The notes under the pieces are model-generated. The model saw only the letters and a program-made list of their open reading frames with translations, did no database searches and had not been told where the DNA came from. From assembly GCA_036510975.1 (NCBI GenBank), contig DATCCY010000014.1, positions 1-32,247 of the forward strand: a DNA stretch of 32,247 nucleotides, in the 5' to 3' direction. The stretch comes from Longivirga sp036510975 (GTDB lineage Bacteria; Actinomycetota; Actinomycetes; S36-B12; CAIYMF01). Made by a program: the position numbers and the translations under genes. Positions 7,195 to 14,525 of this stretch are shown piece after piece. Numbering within the stretch: position 1 is the first letter of the stretch; each line of letters starts with the position of its first letter.

Positions 7195-8331
7195 GTGAGG
7201 ATCGTGGTCGTCGGCGCGGGCGCGTGGGGGCTCCCTGCCGCTGCCGAGCTCGCCCGCCGCGGGCACGACGTCACCCTCGTCGACCGCCACGGTCCGGCCT
7301 CCCAGCTGATGTCCTCGTCGGGGCCGACGCGGCTCTGGCGGGTGACCCACCCCGACCGGCTGCGAGTACGCCTCGCGCTGCGCTCGGTCGAGGCGTGGGA
7401 ACGGCTCGAGTCGGCGAGCGGGATCACCGCGATCCTGCGACGCGGACTGCTCTGGCGCGACGACGTGACCGCGCCGGCCGTCGCGGCCGCGCTGGCGGCC
7501 GAGGGCGTGGATCGCACAATCGTGGACCCCGGCGACGTCGCTCGCTTCTTCCCCGGTCTGCGACCCGACGGCCGGGTGGGCGTCTGGCAGGAGACCGCCG
7601 GGCCGGTCCTCGCGCGCGCCGCCCTCGACGCGCAGGCCGGCCTGTTCGCGATGGCGCGCGGCAACCTCGTGGTCGGACCGGTCATCCGCGAGGTCGATCC
7701 GAGCGACGACGACGTCGTGCTCCGCGCCGAGGACGGCCGCGAGTTCCGCGCCGACGTCGTGGTGCTCACGCCGGGCCCCGGCGTGGTGCGGCTGGCCGAG
7801 GCGCTGGGGATCGCCGTGGAGTTCCGTCCGGTGCTCGAGCAGGTGTGCCACGTCGGGAGCGCGCCGCAGACCGATGACCTCCCATGCCTCTACGACGGCC
7901 CGCTCGGGGACGAGCCCGGCATGTACGCGATGACGACCCCGGGTCGCGGCTACAAGCTCGGCATCGACCTGCCGCTCCGCGAGTGGCGTGAGGACGACCA
8001 GGACCGGGTGCCCGCGCCCGAGGTGTCCGCGGCGATCTCGGCGCGGGTGGTGCGCAACTTCGTCGACCTCGACCCGACCGTCCTCGACTCTCAGGTGTGC
8101 ACCTGGACCGAGTCGCCCGACGGCCGGTTCGTCATCGACCGACTCGCTGGCGGCCGCGTCGTGCTCGCCGCGGGCGACTCCGGCGAGGGCTTCAAGTTCT
8201 CCGCGCTGATGGGACTCGTGCTGGCCGACCTCGCCGAGGGGATGCCGGTGGACCCGGACATCCTGCCGTTCGGCCTGGCCCGGTTCTCCTCCGACGGTGC
8301 CATGCACGGCCACCACGTCCTCGGCCGCTGA
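7195..8331 (+). CDS. FAD-dependent oxidoreductase, sarcosine oxidase/DAO family
   Basis: The 378-residue product starts with the FAD-binding loop GAGAWG (7-12) in VRIVVVGAGAWGLPAAAELARRGHDVTLVDR, ending in the acidic residue that binds ribose. The length and C-terminal block fit monomeric sarcosine oxidase and N-methyltryptophan oxidase. QVCTWTESPDGRFVIDR followed by AAGDSGEGFKFS aligns with the region holding the covalent flavin cysteine of that family, here C302. Such enzymes oxidise secondary or N-methyl amines to imines with release of hydrogen peroxide. Which amine is used cannot be told. The gene is convergent with the MFS gene (28 nt apart) and divergent from GNAT. Confidence 0.88.
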   Translation: MRIVVVGAGAWGLPAAAELARRGHDVTLVDRHGPASQLMSSSGPTRLWRVTHPDRLRVRLALRSVEAWERLESASGITAILRRGLLWRDDVTAPAVAAALAAEGVDRTIVDPGDVARFFPGLRPDGRVGVWQETAGPVLARAALDAQAGLFAMARGNLVVGPVIREVDPSDDDVVLRAEDGREFRADVVVLTPGPGVVRLAEALGIAVEFRPVLEQVCHVGSAPQTDDLPCLYDGPLGDEPGMYAMTTPGRGYKLGIDLPLREWREDDQDRVPAPEVSAAISARVVRNFVDLDPTVLDSQVCTWTESPDGRFVIDRLAGGRVVLAAGDSGEGFKFSALMGLVLADLAEGMPVDPDILPFGLARFSSDGAMHGHHVLGR

Positions 8332-8359
8332 GCCCGCCGAGGGTGGGTGGCGCCCGGAC

Positions 8360-9652
8360 CTACGCGGCGTCGCGACCGGCGAGCACCTCGTCGACCGGAG
8401 GGATCGTGACGCGTTCCGGGAAGGGGAGTGCGGCGGAGCCGGGCAGCGCGGGGTCGTCGAGGCGGTGCAGGGTCGGGAGGAAGGCGGTCGCCACCGACGC
8501 CACGAGCAGCAGAACGGCGAGCAGCGCGAACACCGCCTGCGCACCCCAGGCCTCGACGAGCGGGCCCGCCACGAGGTAGCCGATGGGCCCGGCGGCGTAG
8601 GCCGCGGAGCCCATCACCCCGACCACGCGACCGCGCAGCGCCTCGGGCGTGCGGTTCTGCATGGTGAGGTTCGTGATCGGGTTGACCGCCCCGAAGAACG
8701 CCCCGGAGACGACGCCGAGCAAGAGCAGAACGGGGTAGGGCGGCAGGAACGCCATGGCGACGACGGGCACGGCGCAGCCGACCAGAGCGACGACGAACGA
8801 CGGGCGCCGACGCTGCCGCGGCCCGAGCACCGTGTAGCCGAGCGCACCGATGACGCCGCCGAGGCTCATGGCGGTGATGAGGAAGCCGAGGTGCTCGGGC
8901 TGGTCGACGGAGCTGAACAGCACCGGCAGCACGACGCCCTCGACCGGGAGCCAGACGCCCACCAGAAGCGCGGTGAGCATCGCGACGGTGCGCAGGACCT
9001 TGTCGTCCCACAGAAAGGCCAGCCCCGTGCGGGTGGAGCTCCAGATACCTTGCGGGTAGGCCGATCGCGACGGACGTCCGCTCGCAGGCATCCGCGTGAA
9101 CGCCATGAGCGCCGCCGACATGGCGAAGGCCGCGGCCGTCGCCCAGAACGTCGCGGTGGTGCCGACCAGCCCGATGAGCACGCCGCCGAGGCCGGGACCG
9201 ACGAGGAACGCCACCGAGTAGGACGTCTCGTGGATGCCGTTCGCGCGCTCGAGCGACAGCCCGGCGCTGCGCGAGGCCGCCGGCAGCATCGTCTCGCGGG
9301 CGGTCAGGCCGGCGGGGTCGAAGACCGCGCCGAGAGCGGCGACGAGCAGCAGCAGGCCGAAGCCGAGACCCACGGTCGCTGCGAGCACCGGGACGAGGAC
9401 GACGCTGAGCATCGACAGCAGGTCGCTCGTGATGGCGATGGCACGGCGGCCGAGCAGGTCGACGACCGCGCCGGCGAACAGCATCGAGGCGAGCAGGGGG
9501 AGCGCGGTGACGGCCGCGATGGTCGCCGTCGCGCGGGCGTCGCCCGTGGTCTGCAGGACGAGCCACGGGAACGCGACCATCGTGATGCCGTTGGCCGTGC
9601 CGGAGAGGACCGCCGTCGCCTCGAGGACGACGAACGGACGCCGGGAGCGCAT
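8360..9652 (-). CDS. MFS efflux transporter (DHA1/enterobactin-exporter-like)
   Basis: The 430-residue product has about 12 hydrophobic segments. The motif-A region reads GAVVDLLGRRAIAI between segments 2 and 3, and LGGVIGALGYTVLGPRQRRR fits the equivalent loop in the second half. GLSLERANGIHETSYSVAFLVGPGLGGVLIG resembles the MFS_3 subgroup that exports siderophores or macrolides. The ATG at 9652 lies 2 nt after the stop of the TetR gene, so the two are coupled and the transporter is very likely controlled by that repressor. Substrate unknown. Confidence 0.88.
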   Translation of the reverse strand: MRSRRPFVVLEATAVLSGTANGITMVAFPWLVLQTTGDARATATIAAVTALPLLASMLFAGAVVDLLGRRAIAITSDLLSMLSVVLVPVLAATVGLGFGLLLLVAALGAVFDPAGLTARETMLPAASRSAGLSLERANGIHETSYSVAFLVGPGLGGVLIGLVGTTATFWATAAAFAMSAALMAFTRMPASGRPSRSAYPQGIWSSTRTGLAFLWDDKVLRTVAMLTALLVGVWLPVEGVVLPVLFSSVDQPEHLGFLITAMSLGGVIGALGYTVLGPRQRRRPSFVVALVGCAVPVVAMAFLPPYPVLLLLGVVSGAFFGAVNPITNLTMQNRTPEALRGRVVGVMGSAAYAAGPIGYLVAGPLVEAWGAQAVFALLAVLLLVASVATAFLPTLHRLDDPALPGSAALPFPERVTIPPVDEVLAGRDAA

Positions 9653-9654
9653 GG

Positions 9655-10251
9655 TCAGACCTGTCTCGTGGGGGGAGCGACGCTGGCAAGGGTGAGGGTG
9701 ACGACGTGACGGGTGGCGGTGGCGGGCGCGACGCGGCCGTCGCGCACGCCGTTCCAGACGCCGAGCAGGATCCCGGTGAAGGCCTCGACGACGACCTCCG
9801 CCGGGATGTCGCCGCGGATGTCGCCCTCGAGCTGACCCCGCTGGACGAGCGTGTCGAGCGAGGCGGTGACCGACCACCATGCGTCGCGCATCTGGGGCAG
9901 GTCCCAGACCTCGGGCCCGCTGTCGAGGAACGCCAGCTCGTCGGAGAGCGGGAGCACCTCCTCGACCACGCGCGCGAGCACGTCGGTGGCGGGACCGTCG
10001 TCGAGACGGGCGGCGGCGAGCGCGCTGGTGAGGCGCTCGACCGCCTCGAGCGCGAGGGCCGTCAGCAGGTCGCCGCGGGTGGGGAACACCCGGTGCACCG
10101 TGGTGCGCCCGACCCCCGCGGCCGCGGCGATCTCGGCGAGGGAGGCGCCCGAGTCGGTGGCCAGCAGCGCGGCGGCGGCGCGCAGCACGACCTCGCGGAC
10201 CGGCTCGGGCGGAGCCGGCGTCGTCGGGAGCGAACGGATCGAACCACTCAT
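9655..10251 (-). CDS. TetR/AcrR family transcriptional regulator (controls MFS pump)
   Basis: The 198-residue product has an N-terminal TetR DNA-binding domain, with the helix-turn-helix ASLAEIAAAAGVGRTTVHRVFPTRGDLLTAL. The C-terminal part (for example MRDAWWSVTASLDTLVQRGQLEGDI) fits a ligand-binding and dimerisation domain. ATG 10251 is preferred over an upstream in-frame ATG at 10290, because the palindrome 10260-10277 lies between them and looks like an operator. The gene precedes the MFS transporter with a 2-nt gap, the classic repressor-pump pair. Confidence 0.9.
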   Translation of the reverse strand: MSGSIRSLPTTPAPPEPVREVVLRAAAALLATDSGASLAEIAAAAGVGRTTVHRVFPTRGDLLTALALEAVERLTSALAAARLDDGPATDVLARVVEEVLPLSDELAFLDSGPEVWDLPQMRDAWWSVTASLDTLVQRGQLEGDIRGDIPAEVVVEAFTGILLGVWNGVRDGRVAPATATRHVVTLTLASVAPPTRQV

Positions 10252-10259
10252 GTACGTAT

Positions 10260-10277
10260 TGGAACACAAGTGTTCCA
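10260..10277. promoter_or_regulatory. Operator candidate: 18-bp palindrome TGGAACACAAGTGTTCCA
   Basis: Eight-base arms TGGAACAC and GTGTTCCA flank an AA centre with no mismatch. It ends 9 nt from the TetR start codon, in the 95-nt divergent region shared with thyX. The position and symmetry fit autoregulation by the TetR protein. Confidence 0.65.
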
Positions 10278-10333
10278 CCTGGGCAAGCACGGTTCCACCC
10301 CGGGTGTCGCGCGAGTCCGCACCCGCAGTGGTC

Positions 10334-10339
10334 TAGGTT
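10334..10339 (+). promoter_or_regulatory. -10 box TAGGTT for thyX
   Basis: TAGGTT is followed by 7 nt and the GTG of thyX at 10347, leaving no room for a ribosome site. Leaderless initiation is likely. Confidence 0.6.
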
Positions 10340-10346
10340 CGGGGCC

Positions 10347-11078
10347 GTGGCCGAGACCGACACCCCCGAGATCACCTTCCGCAGCGACGTCACCGTCGAG
10401 CTCGTCAAGGCGTCGGCCTCCGACGGCGACGTCCTGTTCGCCGCCCGCGTGTCCACCAAGGGCGAGCAGTCGCTCGAGGACGTCGACGGCGACGCGTCGC
10501 GCTCGTCCGGCCTCATCAACTACCTCATGCGCGACCGCCACGGCAGCCCGTTCGAGCACACGTCGTTCACCTTCTTCGTGCGCGCCCCGATCTTCATGTG
10601 GCGCGAGCACATGCGTCACCGCATCGCCTCCTACAACGAGGAGTCCGGGCGCTACCGCGAGCTCGAGCCGGTCTTCTACGTCCCGGGCCCCGAGCGCCAC
10701 CTCGTGCAGGAGGGCAAGCCGGGCGCCTACGTCTTCGTGCCTGGCACGGCGGAGCAGTACGCCATCGTCGACGCCGAGGTGCGCCGCAGCTGCGAGCAGG
10801 CCTACGCCGCCTACCAGACCATGCTCGCCGCGGGCGTCGCCCGCGAAGTCGCCCGGGTCGTCCTTCCCGTCACGATCTACTCCTCGGCGTACGTCACGAT
10901 GAACGCCCGCGCCCTGATGAACTTCCTGTCGCTGCGCACCAAGCGCGAGGGCTCGCACTTCCCGTCGTTCCCGCAGCGCGAGATCGAGATGGTCGCGGAG
11001 CTCTACGAAAAGGAGTTCGAGCGGCTCATGCCGCTCACCTACGCCGCGTTCCAGTCTAACGGGCGGGTGGCCCCCTGA
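10347..11078 (+). CDS. thyX: Flavin-dependent thymidylate synthase
   Basis: ThyX makes dTMP from dUMP with methylene-tetrahydrofolate, FAD and NADPH. The defining motif RHRxxSxNExSxRY is complete as RHRIASYNEESGRY (90-103). The 243-residue length and the C-terminal region YVTMNARALMNFLSLRTK also match the family. GTG 10347 is supported by the TAGGTT box 7 nt upstream. In Mycobacterium and Streptomyces thyX also directly precedes dapA. Here a separate TAGCCT box in front of dapA shows that dapA has its own promoter. Confidence 0.97.
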   Translation: MAETDTPEITFRSDVTVELVKASASDGDVLFAARVSTKGEQSLEDVDGDASRSSGLINYLMRDRHGSPFEHTSFTFFVRAPIFMWREHMRHRIASYNEESGRYRELEPVFYVPGPERHLVQEGKPGAYVFVPGTAEQYAIVDAEVRRSCEQAYAAYQTMLAAGVAREVARVVLPVTIYSSAYVTMNARALMNFLSLRTKREGSHFPSFPQREIEMVAELYEKEFERLMPLTYAAFQSNGRVAP

Positions 11079-11092
11079 GCATCGCCGCGCGG

Positions 11093-11098
11093 TAGCCT
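11093..11098 (+). promoter_or_regulatory. -10 box TAGCCT for dapA-rnj
   Basis: TAGCCT is followed by 7 nt (GAAGGCC) and the ATG of dapA at 11106. The spacing fits leaderless transcription, although GAAGG could also serve weakly as a ribosome site. Confidence 0.6.
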
Positions 11099-11105
11099 GA
11101 AGGCC

Positions 11106-12026
11106 ATGCCCGCGACGTCCACCCCTCAACGGCCGTTCGGCCGGATGCTGACCGCGATGGTCACACCGTTCCACGCCGACGGCACCCTCGACGACGTCGC
11201 GGCCGCCGCGCTGGCCGTCGAGCTCGTCGACCTCGGCAACGACGGGATCGTCGTCAACGGAACCACGGGGGAGTCGCCGACGACGACCGACGACGAGAAG
11301 GACCGCGTCCTGCGCGCCGTCCTCGGTGCGGTCGGTGACCGCGCCCATGTCGTCGCCGGGGTCGGCAGCAACGACACCCGCCACACCGTCGAGCTCGCGA
11401 AGTCCGCGGAGAAGGCCGGCGCGCACGGCCTGCTCGTGGTGACGCCGTACTACAACAAGCCGCCGCAGGACGGGATCCTCGCCCACTTCACCGCGGTCGC
11501 CGACGCCACGGGCCTGCCGAACATGCTCTACGACATCCCCGCGCGCACGGGCGTGGCCATCGCGACCGAGACCCTGCTCCGCCTCGCGGAGCATCCCCAG
11601 ATCGTGGCCAACAAGGACGCCAAGGGCGACCTGTTCTCCGCCCAGCAGGTGATGTCGCGCTGCGAGCTCGTCTACTACTCGGGCGACGACGCCATGAACC
11701 TCCCGCTCGTCGCGATCGGTGCCGTCGGCGCCGTGAGCGTCACGGGCCACCTCGTCGCGGACCGGATCGCGGCGATGGTGATCGCGCACGAGTCCGGTGA
11801 CGTCGACCTCGCCCGGGAGCTCAACGACGAGCTCGTCCCGGTGACCGAGGCGATCATGACGCGTACCCAAGGAGTGATCGCCGTGAAGGCAGCACTGGAG
11901 CACCAGGGCCGACCGGGCGGCGGTGCCGTCCGGCTGCCGCTGCTCCCGATGCCGTCGGCCGACCGCAAGGTCCTCGTCCAGGGCCTCGCCGACGGCGGCG
12001 TCCCCGGGTTCGAGTCCGTCGCATGA
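11106..12026 (+). CDS. dapA: 4-hydroxy-tetrahydrodipicolinate synthase
   Basis: DapA condenses pyruvate and aspartate semialdehyde, the first committed step to diaminopimelate and lysine. The 306-residue TIM-barrel protein shows NGTTGES (51-57) for pyruvate binding, VVTPYYNKPPQ (111-121) with the catalytic tyrosines, YDIPARTG (142-149), and the Schiff-base lysine K170 in VANKDAKGD. The start follows its own leaderless-type promoter. The stop overlaps the rnj start as ATGA, so the two are translated together, an arrangement also seen in other actinobacteria. Confidence 0.97.
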   Translation: MPATSTPQRPFGRMLTAMVTPFHADGTLDDVAAAALAVELVDLGNDGIVVNGTTGESPTTTDDEKDRVLRAVLGAVGDRAHVVAGVGSNDTRHTVELAKSAEKAGAHGLLVVTPYYNKPPQDGILAHFTAVADATGLPNMLYDIPARTGVAIATETLLRLAEHPQIVANKDAKGDLFSAQQVMSRCELVYYSGDDAMNLPLVAIGAVGAVSVTGHLVADRIAAMVIAHESGDVDLARELNDELVPVTEAIMTRTQGVIAVKAALEHQGRPGGGAVRLPLLPMPSADRKVLVQGLADGGVPGFESVA

Positions 12027-13708
12027 CCCACGCTCACCCGCAGCTCGGAGCCCCGCCCGTCCTGCCCAAGAACGGCTTGCGCATCGTCCCGCTCGGCGGT
12101 CTCGGCGACATCGGTCGCAACATGACCGTCTTCGAGCACGCCAAGCGATTGATGATCGTCGACTGCGGCGTCCTGTTCCCCGAGGATGCGCAGCCCGGTG
12201 TCGACCTGATCCTCCCGGACTTCGACTTCATCCGGAGCCGGCTCGACAAGGTCGAGGCCATCGTCCTGACCCACGCGCACGAGGACCACATCGGCGCCGT
12301 GCCCTACCTGCTGCGCGAGCGGCAGGACATCCCGATCTACGGCTCGCGGCTCACCCTCGCGCTGCTGGAGGCCAAGCTGCGCGAGCACCGCATCAAGGCC
12401 ACCACGGTCGAGGTGAGGGAGGGCGACACGGCGAAGGTCGGTCCCTTCGAGCTCGAGTTCGTCGCGGTCAACCACTCCATCCCGGACGCGCTCGCGGTCT
12501 TCATCGCCACGCCTGCCGGCACGGTGCTGCACACCGGCGACTTCAAGATGGACCAGCTCCCCCTCGACGGCCGGATTACCGACCTGCGGTCGTTCGCCCG
12601 TCTCGGCGAGCGTGGCGTGGACATCTTCCTGGTCGACTCCACGAACGCGGAGGTCCCCGGCTTCGTCGCGAGCGAGCGCGATCTCGAGCCCGCGCTCGAC
12701 CGGGTCTTCAACAACGCCAAGGGCCGGATCGTGGTGGCGTCGTTCGCGTCGCACATCCACCGGATCCAGCAGATCATCGACGTCGCGCACCGCCACCACC
12801 GCAAGATCGCCTTCTTCGGCCGGTCGATGGTCCGCAACATGGGCGTGGCCAGCGACCTCGACTACCTCACGATCCCGGGCGGGATCCTCGTGTCCTCCGA
12901 GCAGCTCACCGACCTCCCGGACGACCAGGTCGTGCTCATCTGCACCGGCTCGCAGGGCGAGCCGATGGCGGCGCTGTCGCGCATCGCCAACAACGACCAC
13001 CAGATCAAGATCGGTGTCGGTGACACCGTCGTGCTCGCGTCGTCGCTCATCCCGGGCAACGAGAACGCCGTGAGCCGCGTGATCAACGGGCTGACCCGGC
13101 TCGGCGCCAAGGTCGTGCACAAGGGCAACGCGATGGTGCACGTGAGCGGTCACGCCGCAGCCGGCGAGCTGCTCTACTGCTACAACATCGTCAAGCCCAA
13201 GAACGTCATGCCGGTGCACGGCGAGCCGCGTCACCTCAAGGCCAACGCCGAGCTGGCGCTCGCCACCGGCATCCCGGCCGAGCGCATCGTCCTCACCCTC
13301 GACGGCGGCGTCGTCGATCTCGTCGACGGTCGCGCCACCGTCACGGGCGCGATCCCCTGCGGCTACGTCTACGTCGACGGCGCGAGCGTCGGCGACCTCA
13401 CCGAGTCCTCGCTCAAGGACCGTCGCGTGCTCGGCACCGAGGGCTTCATCACCTGCTTCGTCGTCGTCGACTCCGTCGACGGCAAGGTGACCGCCGGCCC
13501 CGAGATCCAGGCGCGCGGCTTCGTCGAGGACGACGCAGCCTTCGACGACGTCCTGCCGAAGATCAAGGACGCCGTCGAGGAGGCGCTGCGGCACGGCAAC
13601 ACCGACCAGTACGCGCTCCAGCAGCTGGTGCGACGAGTCCTCGGTCGTTGGGTCAACGACCAGCACCGCCGCCGCCCGATGATCGTCCCCGTCGTCGTCG
13701 AGGCCTGA
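12023..13708 (+). CDS. rnj: Ribonuclease J
   Basis: The 561-residue product is a metallo-beta-lactamase/beta-CASP nuclease. The zinc motif is THAHEDHIG (H84, H86, D88, H89). Further ligands lie in NHSIPDA and HTGDFKMD, and beta-CASP blocks follow (CTGSQGEPMAAL; MVHVSGHAAAGEL, with MPVHGEPRHLKANAELA near the end). RNase J has 5'-3' exonuclease and endonuclease activity on RNA and works with PNPase, whose gene opens this window, in mRNA decay and rRNA maturation. ATG 12023 overlaps the dapA stop by 4 nt. About 170 nt without a gene follow the stop; a weak 7-bp stem at 13729-13758 is the only terminator-like element seen there. Confidence 0.97.
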   Translation: MTHAHPQLGAPPVLPKNGLRIVPLGGLGDIGRNMTVFEHAKRLMIVDCGVLFPEDAQPGVDLILPDFDFIRSRLDKVEAIVLTHAHEDHIGAVPYLLRERQDIPIYGSRLTLALLEAKLREHRIKATTVEVREGDTAKVGPFELEFVAVNHSIPDALAVFIATPAGTVLHTGDFKMDQLPLDGRITDLRSFARLGERGVDIFLVDSTNAEVPGFVASERDLEPALDRVFNNAKGRIVVASFASHIHRIQQIIDVAHRHHRKIAFFGRSMVRNMGVASDLDYLTIPGGILVSSEQLTDLPDDQVVLICTGSQGEPMAALSRIANNDHQIKIGVGDTVVLASSLIPGNENAVSRVINGLTRLGAKVVHKGNAMVHVSGHAAAGELLYCYNIVKPKNVMPVHGEPRHLKANAELALATGIPAERIVLTLDGGVVDLVDGRATVTGAIPCGYVYVDGASVGDLTESSLKDRRVLGTEGFITCFVVVDSVDGKVTAGPEIQARGFVEDDAAFDDVLPKIKDAVEEALRHGNTDQYALQQLVRRVLGRWVNDQHRRRPMIVPVVVEA

Positions 13709-13870
13709 GCGCCCCGAGCCCACCCCGACCGCCGACCCCGAACCACCCGACTCGGCGGCTCGGAGGGCTTGTCCGTGTGCGGGCAGCCCGACGACGGTGG
13801 TCCGGGCGGGCGACAGCGGCACGTGGGGGCGCCGCTTGTCCAAGCACAACACGTGCGTGACGCCGGCCCC

Positions 13871-13876
13871 TAGGCT
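13871..13876 (+). promoter_or_regulatory. -10 box TAGGCT before the DUF1214 remnant
   Basis: TAGGCT is followed by 6 nt (CGGCTC) and ATG 13883. The promoter pattern is intact although the gene behind it is interrupted. Confidence 0.5.
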
Positions 13877-13882
13877 CGGCTC

Positions 13883-14266
13883 ATGAGCGCGATCGTCACC
13901 GTCGAGACGTTCTGGGGCGGGAACACACGCCACGACGCGATGTACGTCGCCGTGTTCCCGGAGCGCTCTGACGGGGCGACAGCTCACCGACTCAGGGTCG
14001 GCGAGGTGCCTGTCGACGGCTTCTGGTCGATCAGCGTCTACGGACCCGACGGCTACTTCGTGCCCAACGACGCGGGTCGCTACTCGGTCAACGGCGTGGC
14101 CGCCGAGCGCCACGCCGACGGCGGCATCACGGTGACCTTCGGTGCCGAGGGTCCCAACAGCATCCCGGTGACGCAGGGCTGAAACTACCTTGTGCGCTTC
14201 TACCGGCCGCGCGCCGAGCTGCTCGACCGCACCTGGACGTTCCCCCCGCCCGAGCCGCTCGTCTGA
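13883..14266 (+). pseudogene. DUF1214-domain protein interrupted by an in-frame TGA
   Basis: The first 99 codons read as the core of a DUF1214 domain: TFWGGNTRHDAMYVAVFPE, RVGEVPVDGFWSISVYGPDG, then YSVNGVAAERHADGGITVTFG and PNSIPVTQG. A TGA at 14180-14182 stops this frame. The same frame then continues for 27 codons as NYLVRFYRPRAELLD and RTWTFPPP, which is the normal end of the family (usually G-W-N-Y-x-V-R-x-Y-R-P-R), and stops at 14264-14266. The TGA therefore stands where tryptophan TGG is expected. Most relatives I recall have a longer N-terminal part (DUF1254-like), so this may be truncated at both levels or be a stand-alone short form. A sequencing error at one base is the main alternative. 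Confidence 0.75.
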
Positions 14267-14353
14267 GGTCGTACCGGCGAGCTCGCCGTCCAGCCCGGGT
14301 GCCACCCGCAGGGCACGAGTTGCCGTCGCGACGGGGGGGCGAGGACCGCCTCC

Positions 14354-14388
14354 CCGCCGGAATCCGCGGTTTCCGCCTGAATCCGCGG
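14354..14388. repeat. Two 16-bp direct repeats upstream of ftsK
   Basis: CCGCCGGAATCCGCGG (14354-14369) and CCGCCTGAATCCGCGG (14373-14388) differ at one base and are spaced with a 19-bp period. The first overlaps a near-palindrome GGAATCCGCGGTTTCC. It sits in the 259-nt gap between the DUF1214 remnant and ftsK, after a run of seven G at 14332-14338. It could be a regulatory site; no function is known to me. Confidence 0.45.
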
Positions 14389-14513
14389 ACTGGGGTGGTG
14401 AAGCGAGCCCACAGGGCCCGGACCGCACGGCGAGCCGCCGCCGAGGCCGGCGTACGGGACCGCTCCTGGTGTGGTGCCGGTGTGGCTGACGGGTCTTGAG
14501 GGACTGGAGTGGG

Positions 14514-14519
14514 TAGCCT
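14514..14519 (+). promoter_or_regulatory. -10 box TAGCCT for ftsK
   Basis: TAGCCT is followed by 6 nt and the ATG of ftsK at 14526, again the leaderless spacing. Confidence 0.6.
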
Positions 14520-14525
14520 GCGAGC

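Noticed and set aside
13729..13758. Stem CCGCCGA/TCGGCGG after rnj as terminator
   Set aside because: Only 7 bp with a 16-nt loop, which is common by chance in DNA of this composition.
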